A model generated the notes under the pieces. It ran no database searches. It was not told the origin of the DNA and worked only from the letters and a program-made list of their open reading frames with translations. Positions 1 to 8,578 of a stretch of 64,000 nucleotides of DNA are shown piece after piece. The DNA is from Butyrivibrio sp. CB08 (GTDB lineage Bacteria; Bacillota; Clostridia; Lachnospirales; Lachnospiraceae). Numbering within the stretch: position 1 is the first letter of the stretch; each line of letters starts with the position of its first letter. The DNA is taken from NCBI RefSeq assembly GCF_003625485.1, contig NZ_RAIR01000002.1, forward strand, positions 434,001-498,000, in the 5' to 3' direction. The position numbers and the translations under genes are program-made.

Positions 1-2010
1 TCCTCTGTCCTTAATGGCCTTAACTACCTCATACTCAGTCTTGGCATCAAGGGCACTTGTGGCTTCATCAAGAATGATAATGGATGGGTCCATGGCCAGG
101 ACTCTGGCAATCTCAAGGCGCTGTCTCTGTCCGCCGGAGAGATCCTTTCCACCTTCAGAAAGCTTGTACTGATAGCCTGAAGGCTTGGCGATGATATCGT
201 CGTGGATCTGGGCATCTCTTGCAGCCATGATAACTTCGAAGTCCTCGATCGACTCATCCCACATCTTGATGTTGTTCTCTATTGTGTCCTCAAAGAGGAT
301 GATATCCTGATCAACAACGGCAACTGAACCTGTAAAGGCACTTCTGTCAATCTCAGAAATTGATTTGCCATCAAATAAGATCTCGCCGCTCCAGGGTTTA
401 TACAGTCCTGATATCAGCTTACTCATAGTGGATTTTCCGCATCCACTTCCGCCTACGATGGCGACTCTTTTACCCGTTGTAAGATTCATGGAAAAGTCCT
501 TGATAAATGGCTCATCAAGAATTGAATATCCAAAGGTAACATTCCTTATCTCAACGTTTCCGCTGAGCTTCTTAAACTCGTGGCTGTCGTCGTCCCCTCT
601 GTCAGCGAATTCGTCAGTCTTGTACTCCATTACGTCCTCGACACGCTCCATCTCGGTACGCATCTCAAGAAGGGTCTGTCCAGCATTGGTAAGAGTAGTT
701 GCAGGTTCCATGAAGGAAGCAAGAATTCCCTGGAAACCTGTGATCATACCGATGGTGAACTGACCGTGCATGGCAAGATATACGCCGGCAAAGGTGATAC
801 CGTAGTTAGCAAGCTTGGAGATCATGTTTGGAAGAGCACCCATATAGGTGTCATTTCTCATGAACTGAACTTCCTTCTCATCAACCTTGGCCTTTAAGTT
901 TGCCCAGGTTTCAAAGAATCCGTTCTCTGCTCCGCTGGCCTTGATGGTCTCGATCATGCTGATACCTGAAAGTGCGGTTGTTGCCAGCTTGCCGCTGTCT
1001 ATCAGCATTCCGCGGGTAACATTTATCCTGTGATCAGAAATGATCTTGGACAGGATAAGGTTTATGAGAACCGTAGTCACACCAAGGATTGTAAGTGGAA
1101 CCGAATATCTGATAAGAACTACCAGATAGAACACCATCATTGCTGTGTTCAGACACAGAGGAGCAAAGGTGTTAACGATGGCGCTGGCGATCTCTTCATT
1201 GGTAGTCTGTCTCATCATCAGGTCACCAGACATTCTCTGGGAAAAGAACTCCATAGGAAGTCTTAGTACCTTCCACATAAAGGAGGTACTACCGTTAATT
1301 GCAAGCTTTCCATCGATCTTCAGTGAATATACTGCAGATATCCAGGACACAATGATCTGGACAAAAGCAAGGAATCCTAAAAGGATCAGGAACGGGTCAG
1401 CGTTTTCAAATTCTGTGCCCGTAAGAAGTTTATCCATAAAGTACTCTGACATAAATGGATTAACTACGCTAAATACATATGAAAAGATTGTCATGGCAAC
1501 AGTAAAGATAACTGCTGTCCTGGCATCCTTAAGTCTCTTGCCGGCGAATTCCAGCACACTCTTTCTCTTACCGCCTGGCTGGAAGTTTTCAGTCACATCA
1601 AACATAAGGGCTATTCCGGTATAGCCCTTGGCAAAGTCCTCTATTGGCATTGCAATGCTGCCCCTTGAAGGGTCGTTGACATAGGCCTTGTTGCCTCTAA
1701 AGCCATTGAGCACAATAAAGTGATTGTAATCCCAATGCACTATGCAGGGGAACATGCCCTTTTCCCTAAGAGCATCCAGTTCAAGCCTGTATCCGTTGGC
1801 AGTAAGCCCATACTTCCTGGCAGCCTTGAGGATATTTTTGGCATTTGATCCGTCCCTTGAAACACCACAGTCAAGTCTCATCTGCTCAAGAGCGATCCAC
1901 CTGCCATAATATGCAAGGATCATAGACAGACATGCAGCGCCGCACTCAAGGGCCTCCATCTGCATAACTACTGGTACTTTTGCAACTCCATTAGAAACTA
2001 CTTTATTCAT
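1..2010 (-). CDS. NHLM/PCAT-type peptidase-containing ABC exporter (3' end cut by window edge)
   Basis: The protein combines an N-terminal C39 cysteine protease, a six-helix ABC membrane domain and a nucleotide-binding domain. Exporters of this type cut double-glycine leaders from peptide precursors and pump the peptide across the membrane. Visible are the C39 cysteine in ECGAACL (about residue 23), the histidine in HWDYNHFIVL, a following DPSRG, Walker A GGSGCGKST, the LSGGQRQR signature and Walker B IIILDEATSALD. The reading frame stays open to base 1 (670 codons), so only the extreme C-terminus, with the H-loop, is missing. Start: ATG preceded by AGGGGA about 10 nt upstream. A TATAAT-like -10 is at 2048-2053 on this strand. 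No precursor peptide gene is visible on this side; substrate genes, if any, lie beyond the left edge. Confidence 0.93.
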   Translation of the reverse strand, partial: MNKVVSNGVAKVPVVMQMEALECGAACLSMILAYYGRWIALEQMRLDCGVSRDGSNAKNILKAARKYGLTANGYRLELDALREKGMFPCIVHWDYNHFIVLNGFRGNKAYVNDPSRGSIAMPIEDFAKGYTGIALMFDVTENFQPGGKRKSVLEFAGKRLKDARTAVIFTVAMTIFSYVFSVVNPFMSEYFMDKLLTGTEFENADPFLILLGFLAFVQIIVSWISAVYSLKIDGKLAINGSTSFMWKVLRLPMEFFSQRMSGDLMMRQTTNEEIASAIVNTFAPLCLNTAMMVFYLVVLIRYSVPLTILGVTTVLINLILSKIISDHRINVTRGMLIDSGKLATTALSGISMIETIKASGAENGFFETWANLKAKVDEKEVQFMRNDTYMGALPNMISKLANYGITFAGVYLAMHGQFTIGMITGFQGILASFMEPATTLTNAGQTLLEMRTEMERVEDVMEYKTDEFADRGDDDSHEFKKLSGNVEIRNVTFGYSILDEPFIKDFSMNLTTGKRVAIVGGSGCGKSTMSKLISGLYKPWSGEILFDGKSISEIDRSAFTGSVAVVDQDIILFEDTIENNIKMWDESIEDFEVIMAARDAQIHDDIIAKPSGYQYKLSEGGKDLSGGQRQRLEIARVLAMDPSIIILDEATSALDAKTEYEVVKAIKDRG

Positions 2011-2132
2011 ATGATTAATAGTCCCCTAGATTTTTGACTTTAGACTAATTATACCTTAATTTTCCCCTTTGTTGTGCGGTTTATAGCTAAGATTCCCAAA
2101 ATCGATTCGATTTATTTGCACACAACTATATA

Positions 2133-2159
2133 TTGTGTTTTAACAAACCTTGGTATACT
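2133..2159 (+). promoter_or_regulatory. possible promoter of the formate/nitrite channel gene
   Basis: TATACT at 2154-2159 is a good -10 box. The best -35 is TTGTGT at 2133-2138, with a short 15-nt spacer, so the -35 assignment is weak. A strong GAGGGGGGAG ribosome site at 2196-2204 precedes the start codon. Confidence 0.3.
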
Positions 2160-2210
2160 ATATTATGTGTATTGGGATAAAAATTTTTATATAGTGAGGG
2201 GGGAGCAAAA

Positions 2211-2993
2211 ATGAAATCACCAGCGCAGATTGCAGCGGCTTATGAAGCTGCAGGAACAGCGAAAACAAAACTGTCATTTAGAAAAACATTTATCCTGGGA
2301 ATAATGGCGGGAGCCTTCATCGCCCTTGGCGGACTGGGAAGCCAGATAGCTTCTGTATGTGCACCAGATCCATCCACCGGAAGACTCATCAGTTCAGTGG
2401 TATTTCCTATAGGACTTTTTATGGTGCTTATTGGCGGCGCTGAACTGTTTACAGGTAACTGCCTTATCATGGTTCCCGTATTGTCCAAAAAAGCTACAGT
2501 ACAGGGAATGCTCAGGAACTGGGGCGTTGTGTATCTTGGAAACCTGGTCGGTGGAATCATAATTGCTCTTCTTGCTAACTTTTCACATACCTACGCTTTC
2601 GCTGATGGGAAGCTTGCTCAGGCAGTTGTAAATACTGCAGTTGCCAAGTCAAACATAACTTTTATGGATGGACTGCTCAAAGGAATCCTCTGCAACATCC
2701 TTGTTTGCATGGCTGTATGGTGCTCATTTGCTGCAGAAGAAGCTGCTGGCAAAGTACTTACCCTTTGGTTTCCTGTTATGCTCTTTATTATTGGCGGTTT
2801 CGAGCACTGTGTTGCCAACATGTATTTCATTCCTGCAGGAATGATCGCATCTTCTGTTTATGGCATTCCAGCCGAGGGGCTTTCACTCTTTGGATTTATT
2901 GTTACGAACCTCATCCCCGTAACTATAGGCAATATAATAGGCGGCAGCCTGTGTGTAGGCGCCACCTATTTCGCAGCATATTTAAAAGATTAA
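2211..2993 (+). CDS. formate/nitrite transporter (FNT) family channel
   Basis: This 260-residue polytopic membrane protein has the length, glycine-rich helices and repeated topology of FNT channels (FocA/NirC), which move formate, nitrite or hydrosulfide across the cytoplasmic membrane. About six hydrophobic segments can be read, starting near residue 28 (FILGIMAGAFIALGG), with the conserved GGAELFTGNC segment near residue 80 and FEHCVANMYFIPAG near residue 200. In a fermentative anaerobe formate is the most likely substrate, but sequence alone does not separate FocA from NirC, and no pyruvate-formate lyase gene is adjacent. It is divergent from the exporter gene and convergent with the phosphorylase gene, whose stop lies only 4 bp away. 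Confidence 0.92.
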   Translation: MKSPAQIAAAYEAAGTAKTKLSFRKTFILGIMAGAFIALGGLGSQIASVCAPDPSTGRLISSVVFPIGLFMVLIGGAELFTGNCLIMVPVLSKKATVQGMLRNWGVVYLGNLVGGIIIALLANFSHTYAFADGKLAQAVVNTAVAKSNITFMDGLLKGILCNILVCMAVWCSFAAEEAAGKVLTLWFPVMLFIIGGFEHCVANMYFIPAGMIASSVYGIPAEGLSLFGFIVTNLIPVTIGNIIGGSLCVGATYFAAYLKD

Positions 2994-2997
2994 ATTA

Positions 2998-4653
2998 TTA
3001 CATGATCTGATAACTGTAATCACTGAAGTCGGCCTTGAGCTTAGCCTCATGGCCGTCTTTTTTCCATGTAAATGTCATTACACTTCCATCAGTCTCAATG
3101 TTAAGTTCACTGTCAAATCCAAAGGCCGGATTGGTATTTCTGTACTTCAGAAGGAAAAGCTGCTTTTTGACCACATCCTTTTTAAGCGCCTCTTCAATCT
3201 GTGCCTTTGAAAGGTTGGTTCTGTTGATCTCCTTGTGACCGCCGGCGCCAGCTCTTTTAACTGCCTCGTGGTCGTTCTTGCCAGCAAAAAGATCGAGGTA
3301 CCATACCTGTGGCTTACCTGGCATGAACATCTGGATTGCCCTTGCAAAGAGCATCTTTTTGTCGTCATCCCCAAGAGCGCTGTAGTATGTGGCATTTACC
3401 TGGTAGTACATGTTCTTCTGACCGTGGAGATCTTTTACGTATCCGCCTCTTCCAACAATGGTGTCGATCATGCCCTGGATCTCATCCTCACCAAGGATTC
3501 CCTTAAGATCAAGAAGTGGAATACCATCGTGGCAGCCAAGCATGTTGACTACGCGAATTTTCTTTTCCTGAATCTCCTGTGCCCACTTCCTTAGAACTTC
3601 GCCGTTCTTATTCTCAATGGCATAGATAAGAAGTCCGGGAAGGAAGAAGTCATAAGTCATATAGCCCTTAGATGCTACTGTTTCATAAATCTTCTCGTTG
3701 TAACTTGCGTGGATCTCAGGAAGCAGGGATACACCCACCTCATCAGCAAGCTCTTTTACCTTTTCAAGAACATCCCAGGTATCAGGTTCATTTAAAAAAT
3801 TCTTCTTACCTGGCTCCTTTGGTGCATAGGCAAAGGCATCAAGTCTTACGATCTTAGCACCATAGCCGGCAAGCGCCTTAAGAGTGTTCCTGTAATGCTC
3901 CCAGACAAGATCAGATTTAATGTTAAGATCCATCTGGCCAAGATAGCGTCTTTTTGATTCCAAAAGAGCTACCGTCTGTTCCTTATATTTCTCGAATCTT
4001 CCAAATTCAATCTCGGAAGGCTTTTTCCCCTCATCAAGCCCCGCACACACAATTTCCGCAAGCCTCTCGGCAGCAAGGAACTGAATATCCATATGCTCCA
4101 TAAGATCCTGAGCATTAAAGCGTGGATACTGCACCTCCTGATAAAACGTGTTCCAGTAAGGAACATCGCTGCCATCTGGCATCCTTACCATAAGGATAGG
4201 AAGACCTGGCTTTCTAAAGAACATGTCCTTGATATACTCTGGCTTTGGCTGGATGTAGCCATCCTCTGTCATGTCGCCATAGCCATCCCAGAACTTGTTC
4301 CAGTTTATAAAGAAATCTTTGTACTTTGAATTCTCACCGTTCTTAATAAGATCCTGGAACTGTGGAGAAAGAACTGATGCGTGATTTAAAATGAAATCCA
4401 GCTTAAGGTCGATACCAAGGTCCCTTAATTTATCAAGGTCCTCCCTGTCTGCCATCTCCTCGTTGATTCCATAATCTATAACTGAAAAACCTCTGTCCAG
4501 ATCAGTATTAAAGATACTGGGCAGAATATAAAAAGACTGAAATGCGTCCCTGAACTCTGCTAAAGAGAGCACTGATGCAATATCCGAAAGTCTGCCACCG
4601 CAGCTGTCCGGGTAAGCATTGAGCATTGGCCCATTGTCTACGAATTTACTCAT
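2998..4653 (-). CDS. GH13_18 glycoside phosphorylase, sucrose phosphorylase-like
   Basis: A cytoplasmic alpha-glucoside phosphorylase of 551 residues. Family members cleave sucrose or related glucosides with phosphate to alpha-glucose 1-phosphate. The N-terminus (NAYPDSCGG) and the regions RLDAFAYA (nucleophile Asp near 271), LLPEIHASY (acid/base Glu near 312) and LGCHDGIP (Asp near 376) match GtfA-type enzymes. It is longer than typical sucrose phosphorylases (about 490-505) and has an insertion near residues 200-240, so sucrose 6'-phosphate, glucosylglycerate or another glucoside is possible. Start: ATG with GGAGG 7 nt upstream. It is the second gene of a two-gene operon with the P-loop kinase, beside a LacI regulator and a sugar importer that probably supplies its substrate. 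Confidence 0.9.
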   Translation of the reverse strand: MSKFVDNGPMLNAYPDSCGGRLSDIASVLSLAEFRDAFQSFYILPSIFNTDLDRGFSVIDYGINEEMADREDLDKLRDLGIDLKLDFILNHASVLSPQFQDLIKNGENSKYKDFFINWNKFWDGYGDMTEDGYIQPKPEYIKDMFFRKPGLPILMVRMPDGSDVPYWNTFYQEVQYPRFNAQDLMEHMDIQFLAAERLAEIVCAGLDEGKKPSEIEFGRFEKYKEQTVALLESKRRYLGQMDLNIKSDLVWEHYRNTLKALAGYGAKIVRLDAFAYAPKEPGKKNFLNEPDTWDVLEKVKELADEVGVSLLPEIHASYNEKIYETVASKGYMTYDFFLPGLLIYAIENKNGEVLRKWAQEIQEKKIRVVNMLGCHDGIPLLDLKGILGEDEIQGMIDTIVGRGGYVKDLHGQKNMYYQVNATYYSALGDDDKKMLFARAIQMFMPGKPQVWYLDLFAGKNDHEAVKRAGAGGHKEINRTNLSKAQIEEALKKDVVKKQLFLLKYRNTNPAFGFDSELNIETDGSVMTFTWKKDGHEAKLKADFSDYSYQIM

Positions 4654-4667
4654 CCTATTCCTCCGTA

Positions 4668-5642
4668 TCAGCCCATGAGCTTCTGAAACTGGTCAAATGT
4701 TAAAATTTCCCCTGCCTTTGAGATGATGATCTTAGCCTTTTTTGCCTGGCTGGTAAGCTTCTCCTGTTCAAGTTCAAGAACCAGCATAGTAAATGGGCTA
4801 TCAAGCTTACTATCTCTGTTTCTGGATCTTCTATGCTCCAAAGTCTCCTCTGGAGTTGAATTTAAAAGAACAGGGATATCAACCTGGGTCATATAGTCAC
4901 TGTTTCCATGGGTCCACTCTACTATAAGGACCTGCTTAGCTGACATATCAACCTCATCATACCAAAGGGAAGCTTCATCTCTGCCCATTCTCTTGAGCCA
5001 GAGCTTGTCTGCTCCGTCCTTGAATGCCTTCATAATCTGATCAACTTCTTCAAAGTTTGTTTCCTTGGGAGTTCCAAGATAATCCTTAAGTCCTGCAGCT
5101 CCTGCTTCAAAGTAACTTCTGAACCAGGTGTCAGTGCCTAGATGAGCCTTGTTTGCATCATCTTCAGCCTTTTGAAGTTCTCTGATCTTAGCAGCGTTTT
5201 CAGGATTCATGACACCTGCGTCAACCATGCCTGCGATACCGCATTTTCTGAATGTATGCAGTCTTTCAGCATCATTGTACATAGGTATCCTGTGTGGATA
5301 ATTATCTCCAGATAAAGTGTAGCTGCCTATTCCTGCTGTTTCAAGGAAATATGACAGCAGTGACGCAATCTCAGATTTTCCAACGCCCGATCCACCGCAA
5401 ACAGCCACTACAGCTCGATTGTAGGGATTAGCTGACATTTTTTCCGTAAGTTCTTTTACTAATATAGGAAAAATAGTCTTAGCCTTGGAAATGTGACCCT
5501 CTTCGATCTCTACCTTATCCCCGGGCATATCGCCGTGAGGAATGTCTTCTGGGATCACTATGTTCTGAATACCATCACATGCATTTTTAAGCTTATCAAT
5601 TGTTCCATCTAAAACAGTGATTTTGTTATATTTTGTATTCAT
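4668..5642 (-). CDS. P-loop kinase of the uridine kinase/phosphoribulokinase-like type, substrate unknown
   Basis: The 324-residue protein has an 80-residue N-terminal extension followed by Walker A GGSGVGKS, a DNYPHRIP motif typical of the acceptor-binding loop of uridine-kinase-like enzymes, a Walker-B-like VLIVEWTHGNS and an arginine-rich lid (EHRRSRNRD). This supports a small-molecule kinase. It sits 14 bp upstream of the glycoside phosphorylase, so I infer that it phosphorylates the non-glucose product of that reaction (fructose, glycerate or similar). The reading frame extends four codons further to a TTG, but GAGGAG lies inside that extension and serves the ATG chosen here. General annotation of relatives as adenylylsulfate or uridine kinase would not fit the context. 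Confidence 0.75.
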   Translation of the reverse strand: MNTKYNKITVLDGTIDKLKNACDGIQNIVIPEDIPHGDMPGDKVEIEEGHISKAKTIFPILVKELTEKMSANPYNRAVVAVCGGSGVGKSEIASLLSYFLETAGIGSYTLSGDNYPHRIPMYNDAERLHTFRKCGIAGMVDAGVMNPENAAKIRELQKAEDDANKAHLGTDTWFRSYFEAGAAGLKDYLGTPKETNFEEVDQIMKAFKDGADKLWLKRMGRDEASLWYDEVDMSAKQVLIVEWTHGNSDYMTQVDIPVLLNSTPEETLEHRRSRNRDSKLDSPFTMLVLELEQEKLTSQAKKAKIIISKAGEILTFDQFQKLMG

Positions 5643-5672
5643 AATACTCCTCAAAAATATTCAATTGCTATT

Positions 5673-5701
5673 TTGACAAAAAGATAACCGCCGTGTTATT
5701 T
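5673..5701 (+). promoter_or_regulatory. lacI-type regulator promoter with overlapping operator-like palindrome
   Basis: TTGACA (5673-5678), a 17-nt spacer and TTATTT (5696-5701) form a promoter reading toward the LacI-family gene. The palindrome ATAAC-CGCCGT-GTTAT at 5684-5699 fills the spacer and overlaps the -10. On the opposite strand a weaker TTGTTC-18-TTATCT promoter for the kinase gene overlaps the same palindrome, so one repressor could control both directions. Confidence 0.45.
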
Positions 5702-5766
5702 TTGTGAACAAAGATACAATAACTTTTTTTCTTTGTAAAGTCCCAATATCTAAGGCTGGAAAAAAC

Positions 5767-6783
5767 ATGATAACCATTAAGGAAATCGCTAAACAACTGA
5801 ACATGAGCACCACTACGGTCTCAAATGTAATCCACGGAAAAGTCTCTGAGGTATCAGATGATACCAGGGAAAAAGTAGAGGAATTTCTACGAAAAGTCGA
5901 CTACGTTCCAAACATCAATGCACGGAATCTTGCTCAGAATGAATCCAAGATCATAGGATTTGCTCTTAAGGCAAGAGCCGACAAGTATGAGAACCTCATC
6001 ATGGACCCCTTCGTATCAGTACTTATAGGTGGTGTCGAAGAGACCATCAGAAAAGCAGGATACTTCATGATGCTGTACATATCAAGTGATACAGCTGAGA
6101 TCATGAGACACGTCTCCACCTGGAACGTGGACGGACTTATCCTCTTTGGTATGCTTGATGATGACGGTATAAGAGTCAGTGAGAAATATAAAAAGCCCAT
6201 CGTATGTATTGACACCTACAGCTTGGAGGGGCTTAAGCACTTCACCAACGTAGGGCTTGACGATGAGCAGGGCACATACGAGATAGTTAATCACCTTATC
6301 GCAAATGGTCACAGGAAGATCGCTTTCCTGTCAGATAACACCAAGGGCGTTGACCTTGCAAGGCTTACAGGCTACAAAAAAGCTTTGGAAGATGCAGGCA
6401 TCAAGTATAAAGAGTCCAACTTCTTAAAGATCCGCCCAAGATCAGACGAGATCGAGGAAAGCTTAAAAGAGATCTGCGAGAGATCAAAAGAGTTTACCGC
6501 CATCGTCTGTGTATCAGACCTTTATGCAGTAACACTTATGGCCGCACTTCAGGACAGAGGCATCTCAGTTCCGGATGATATCTCCATTGTGGGATTTGAC
6601 GATAATATGCTGGGTCAGCTCCACAGACCAGCCCTCACTACTGTCCACCAGGATGTAAAGGTAAAGGGAATCACCGCTGCTGACACTCTGCTCAAACAAT
6701 TAAAGGGTGAAAAAACTCCCAATCAGATCAAGCTTCCAACCCATCTTGTGGTTCGTGATACTGTCAAAGACATTTCCAGATAA
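5767..6783 (+). CDS. LacI/GalR-family transcriptional regulator
   Basis: A 338-residue repressor with the N-terminal LacI helix-turn-helix (TIKEIAKQLNMSTTTVSNVI), hinge helix near 45-60 and a periplasmic-binding-protein-like ligand domain containing GFDDNMLGQ near the C-terminus. The frame is open for 21 codons upstream, but family alignment puts the start at this ATG; the ribosome site is weak. The gene is divergent from the phosphorylase/kinase pair and upstream of a sugar importer, so it probably senses the sugar or its phosphate and represses both units. Candidate operators with a central CG are found in both flanking intergenic regions. Confidence 0.9.
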   Translation: MITIKEIAKQLNMSTTTVSNVIHGKVSEVSDDTREKVEEFLRKVDYVPNINARNLAQNESKIIGFALKARADKYENLIMDPFVSVLIGGVEETIRKAGYFMMLYISSDTAEIMRHVSTWNVDGLILFGMLDDDGIRVSEKYKKPIVCIDTYSLEGLKHFTNVGLDDEQGTYEIVNHLIANGHRKIAFLSDNTKGVDLARLTGYKKALEDAGIKYKESNFLKIRPRSDEIEESLKEICERSKEFTAIVCVSDLYAVTLMAALQDRGISVPDDISIVGFDDNMLGQLHRPALTTVHQDVKVKGITAADTLLKQLKGEKTPNQIKLPTHLVVRDTVKDISR

Positions 6784-6802
6784 TTCATATAAGCCTACAG
6801 CT

Positions 6803-6838
6803 AACTGCCATGCACATGTACAGCATGGCAGTTTTTTT
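6803..6838 (+). terminator. rho-independent terminator after the LacI-family gene
   Basis: Perfect inverted repeat AACTGCCATGC / GCATGGCAGTT with a 9-nt loop, followed by a run of T. It separates the regulator from the importer operon. Confidence 0.9.
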
Positions 6839-6861
6839 GTGTACAAATTTACCAAATGCAG

Positions 6862-6875
6862 CTTACGCGCATAAG
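6862..6875. promoter_or_regulatory. upstream LacI-type operator candidate
   Basis: CTTACGCGCATAAG is a near-palindrome with the central CG typical of LacI-family operators. It shares the pattern CTTA-YGCGCA-WAAG with the site at 7063-7076, 201 bp downstream. The surrounding 6784-7129 intergenic region otherwise holds only the terminator, AT-rich sequence and the importer promoter. Confidence 0.5.
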
Positions 6876-7018
6876 TTCCTCGTTTTTTATGTTTTAATAT
6901 ATTTTTTATATACGTTTTATCGATTTTTTAGTTTCTAACGAATACGTTTAAGTTCACTATCCATGCAAGCTTATCCCCATAAGTTAATTTTAGCATTGGT
7001 CTTTTTACCTAAACCACC

Positions 7019-7046
7019 TTGTTTTTTGTGGTTTCCTGTGTTATTT
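7019..7046 (+). promoter_or_regulatory. possible promoter of the sugar importer operon
   Basis: TTGTTT (7019-7024), a 16-nt spacer and TTATTT (7041-7046). The boxes are only fair, but the position between the two operator-like sites and about 85 bp upstream of the start codon is sensible. Confidence 0.3.
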
Positions 7047-7062
7047 TGAATTTAGCGTACAA

Positions 7063-7076
7063 CTTATGCGCAAAAG
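7063..7076. promoter_or_regulatory. downstream LacI-type operator candidate
   Basis: CTTATGCGCAAAAG contains the perfect palindromic core TGCGCA and lies just downstream of the proposed -10, where a bound repressor would block transcription. Together with the matching site 201 bp upstream it could support DNA looping. Confidence 0.5.
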
Positions 7077-7129
7077 TAACCGCCAAAAAAGAATTAAGTT
7101 ATGGCAACTTGCACAAAGGAGGATTAGAA

Positions 7130-8476
7130 ATGAAAAAGAAACTCATGTCAGTACTTCTTGCAAGCACAATGGTTCTTTCACTTGCTGCTTGTGGAACAAC
7201 AGGTACTACTGGCACAACAACATCTGACAACACAGATGCACAGACACAGGAAGCAGCTCCTGCTGATACAGCAGCAGCTACAACAGAGGCTCCTGCAGCT
7301 GAAGCTACAGGTTCTCTTGGGGAGGTTCGTCTTCTTAATGGTAAGCCTGAGATCAACGATCAGATGCAGGCTCTTGCTGCTAAGTACAATGAGGAGACAG
7401 GTAACACTCTCGTTGTAGAGACAATCGGTGGTGACACAAACGCTTCTGACGAGCTTAAGAAGATGAACGCAGCAGGCAACATGCCTGACATCTTCGTTAT
7501 CGAAGCTAACCAGGCAGCTAACTGGGACGGCATGCTTGCTGACCTTGCTGGCGAGGACTGGACAAACAAGACAGGTTTCGAACTTGTTAACGATTCAATG
7601 GGAACAATCGGATTCCCTTACACTGTAGAGGCTACAGCACTTGGATACAACGCTGACATCCTTAAGGCAGCTGGTGTTGATCCTGCTTCTCTTACAACTC
7701 CTGCAGCTTGGCAGGCAGCTTGCGAGACTCTTGATTCCAAGAAGGATGAGCTTGGCATCACAGCTGTATTTGGCTGGTGCGCAGAGCCTACAAACCTTGG
7801 ATGGTCTTCAGGAACACACGTATTCGCTCAGTACCTTGACGCTGGTCTTAAGGCTGATGACACAACATACATCGACCTTCTTAACGACGGTGGTAAGATC
7901 GACGAAGCTAGAATGAAAAACTTCGCTGAGTTCGTTGGCATGATGAACAAGTACTCAGATCCTGCACTTCTTATCGACGGAACATACGACAACCAGGTAG
8001 CTGGCTTCAAGGAAGGCAAGTATGTATTCATCACACAGGGTAACTGGTGTGTAACATCTCCTGACGACGTATCTTTCGAGTGCGGATTTGCTCCATATGC
8101 ATTTGAGGATGGTATCAACACAATCATCGCTGGTCCTCCTTCATACTGGGTAGCATTTGCTGATGGCAACGTTGATGGCGCTAAGGCATTCTTCAACTGG
8201 TGCGCAGGCGATTCAGCTCAGGATATCCTTGTAAACCAGGCTGGTCTTGTATCACCTTTCGACGATTGCAAGTATGAGGCTGTTAACCCATTCTACAAGA
8301 GCATGAACAGCTACATCACAGCTGGTAACTACTCTGGATGGCACACAATGCTCAAGAAGGACGGTCTTCAGAACGAGACATGTAACGTATTCGCTGATTA
8401 TGCAAAGGGCAAGCTCGATGCTGACGGATTCGTTTCAACAATGGCTAAGGTTATAGCTGGTTATTACGCTCAGTAA
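7130..8476 (+). CDS. sugar ABC transporter substrate-binding lipoprotein (MalE-like family 1)
   Basis: A 448-residue extracellular binding protein. The N-terminus is a lipoprotein signal ending in LAAC-G (residues 1-20), then an Ala/Thr-rich linker of about 40 residues, then a bilobed solute-binding domain of the family-1 type. The start is the ATG after AAAGGAGG, not the frame-open codons upstream. It probably captures the glucoside that the neighbouring GH13_18 phosphorylase degrades, but the ligand cannot be read from sequence. A terminator-like hairpin directly follows the stop, a common way to make more binding protein than permease. The codon use is strongly biased (GCT, CTT, AAG), consistent with high expression. 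Confidence 0.93.
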   Translation: MKKKLMSVLLASTMVLSLAACGTTGTTGTTTSDNTDAQTQEAAPADTAAATTEAPAAEATGSLGEVRLLNGKPEINDQMQALAAKYNEETGNTLVVETIGGDTNASDELKKMNAAGNMPDIFVIEANQAANWDGMLADLAGEDWTNKTGFELVNDSMGTIGFPYTVEATALGYNADILKAAGVDPASLTTPAAWQAACETLDSKKDELGITAVFGWCAEPTNLGWSSGTHVFAQYLDAGLKADDTTYIDLLNDGGKIDEARMKNFAEFVGMMNKYSDPALLIDGTYDNQVAGFKEGKYVFITQGNWCVTSPDDVSFECGFAPYAFEDGINTIIAGPPSYWVAFADGNVDGAKAFFNWCAGDSAQDILVNQAGLVSPFDDCKYEAVNPFYKSMNSYITAGNYSGWHTMLKKDGLQNETCNVFADYAKGKLDADGFVSTMAKVIAGYYAQ

Positions 8477-8488
8477 TTAGTTTCTATA

Positions 8489-8520
8489 CGGGCAGGGCTT
8501 CCATGCTCTGCCCGCTTTTT
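8489..8520 (+). terminator. attenuating terminator between binding protein and permease genes
   Basis: GC-rich inverted repeat CGGGCAG...CTGCCCG with an internal extension and a T run after it. No promoter is obvious between it and the permease gene, so partial read-through is likely. Confidence 0.8.
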
Positions 8521-8578
8521 GTTAAAATAAATTAAAGCCTGCAGTTTACGTTTTTCATCTTTGAGAGGAGGATTACGA

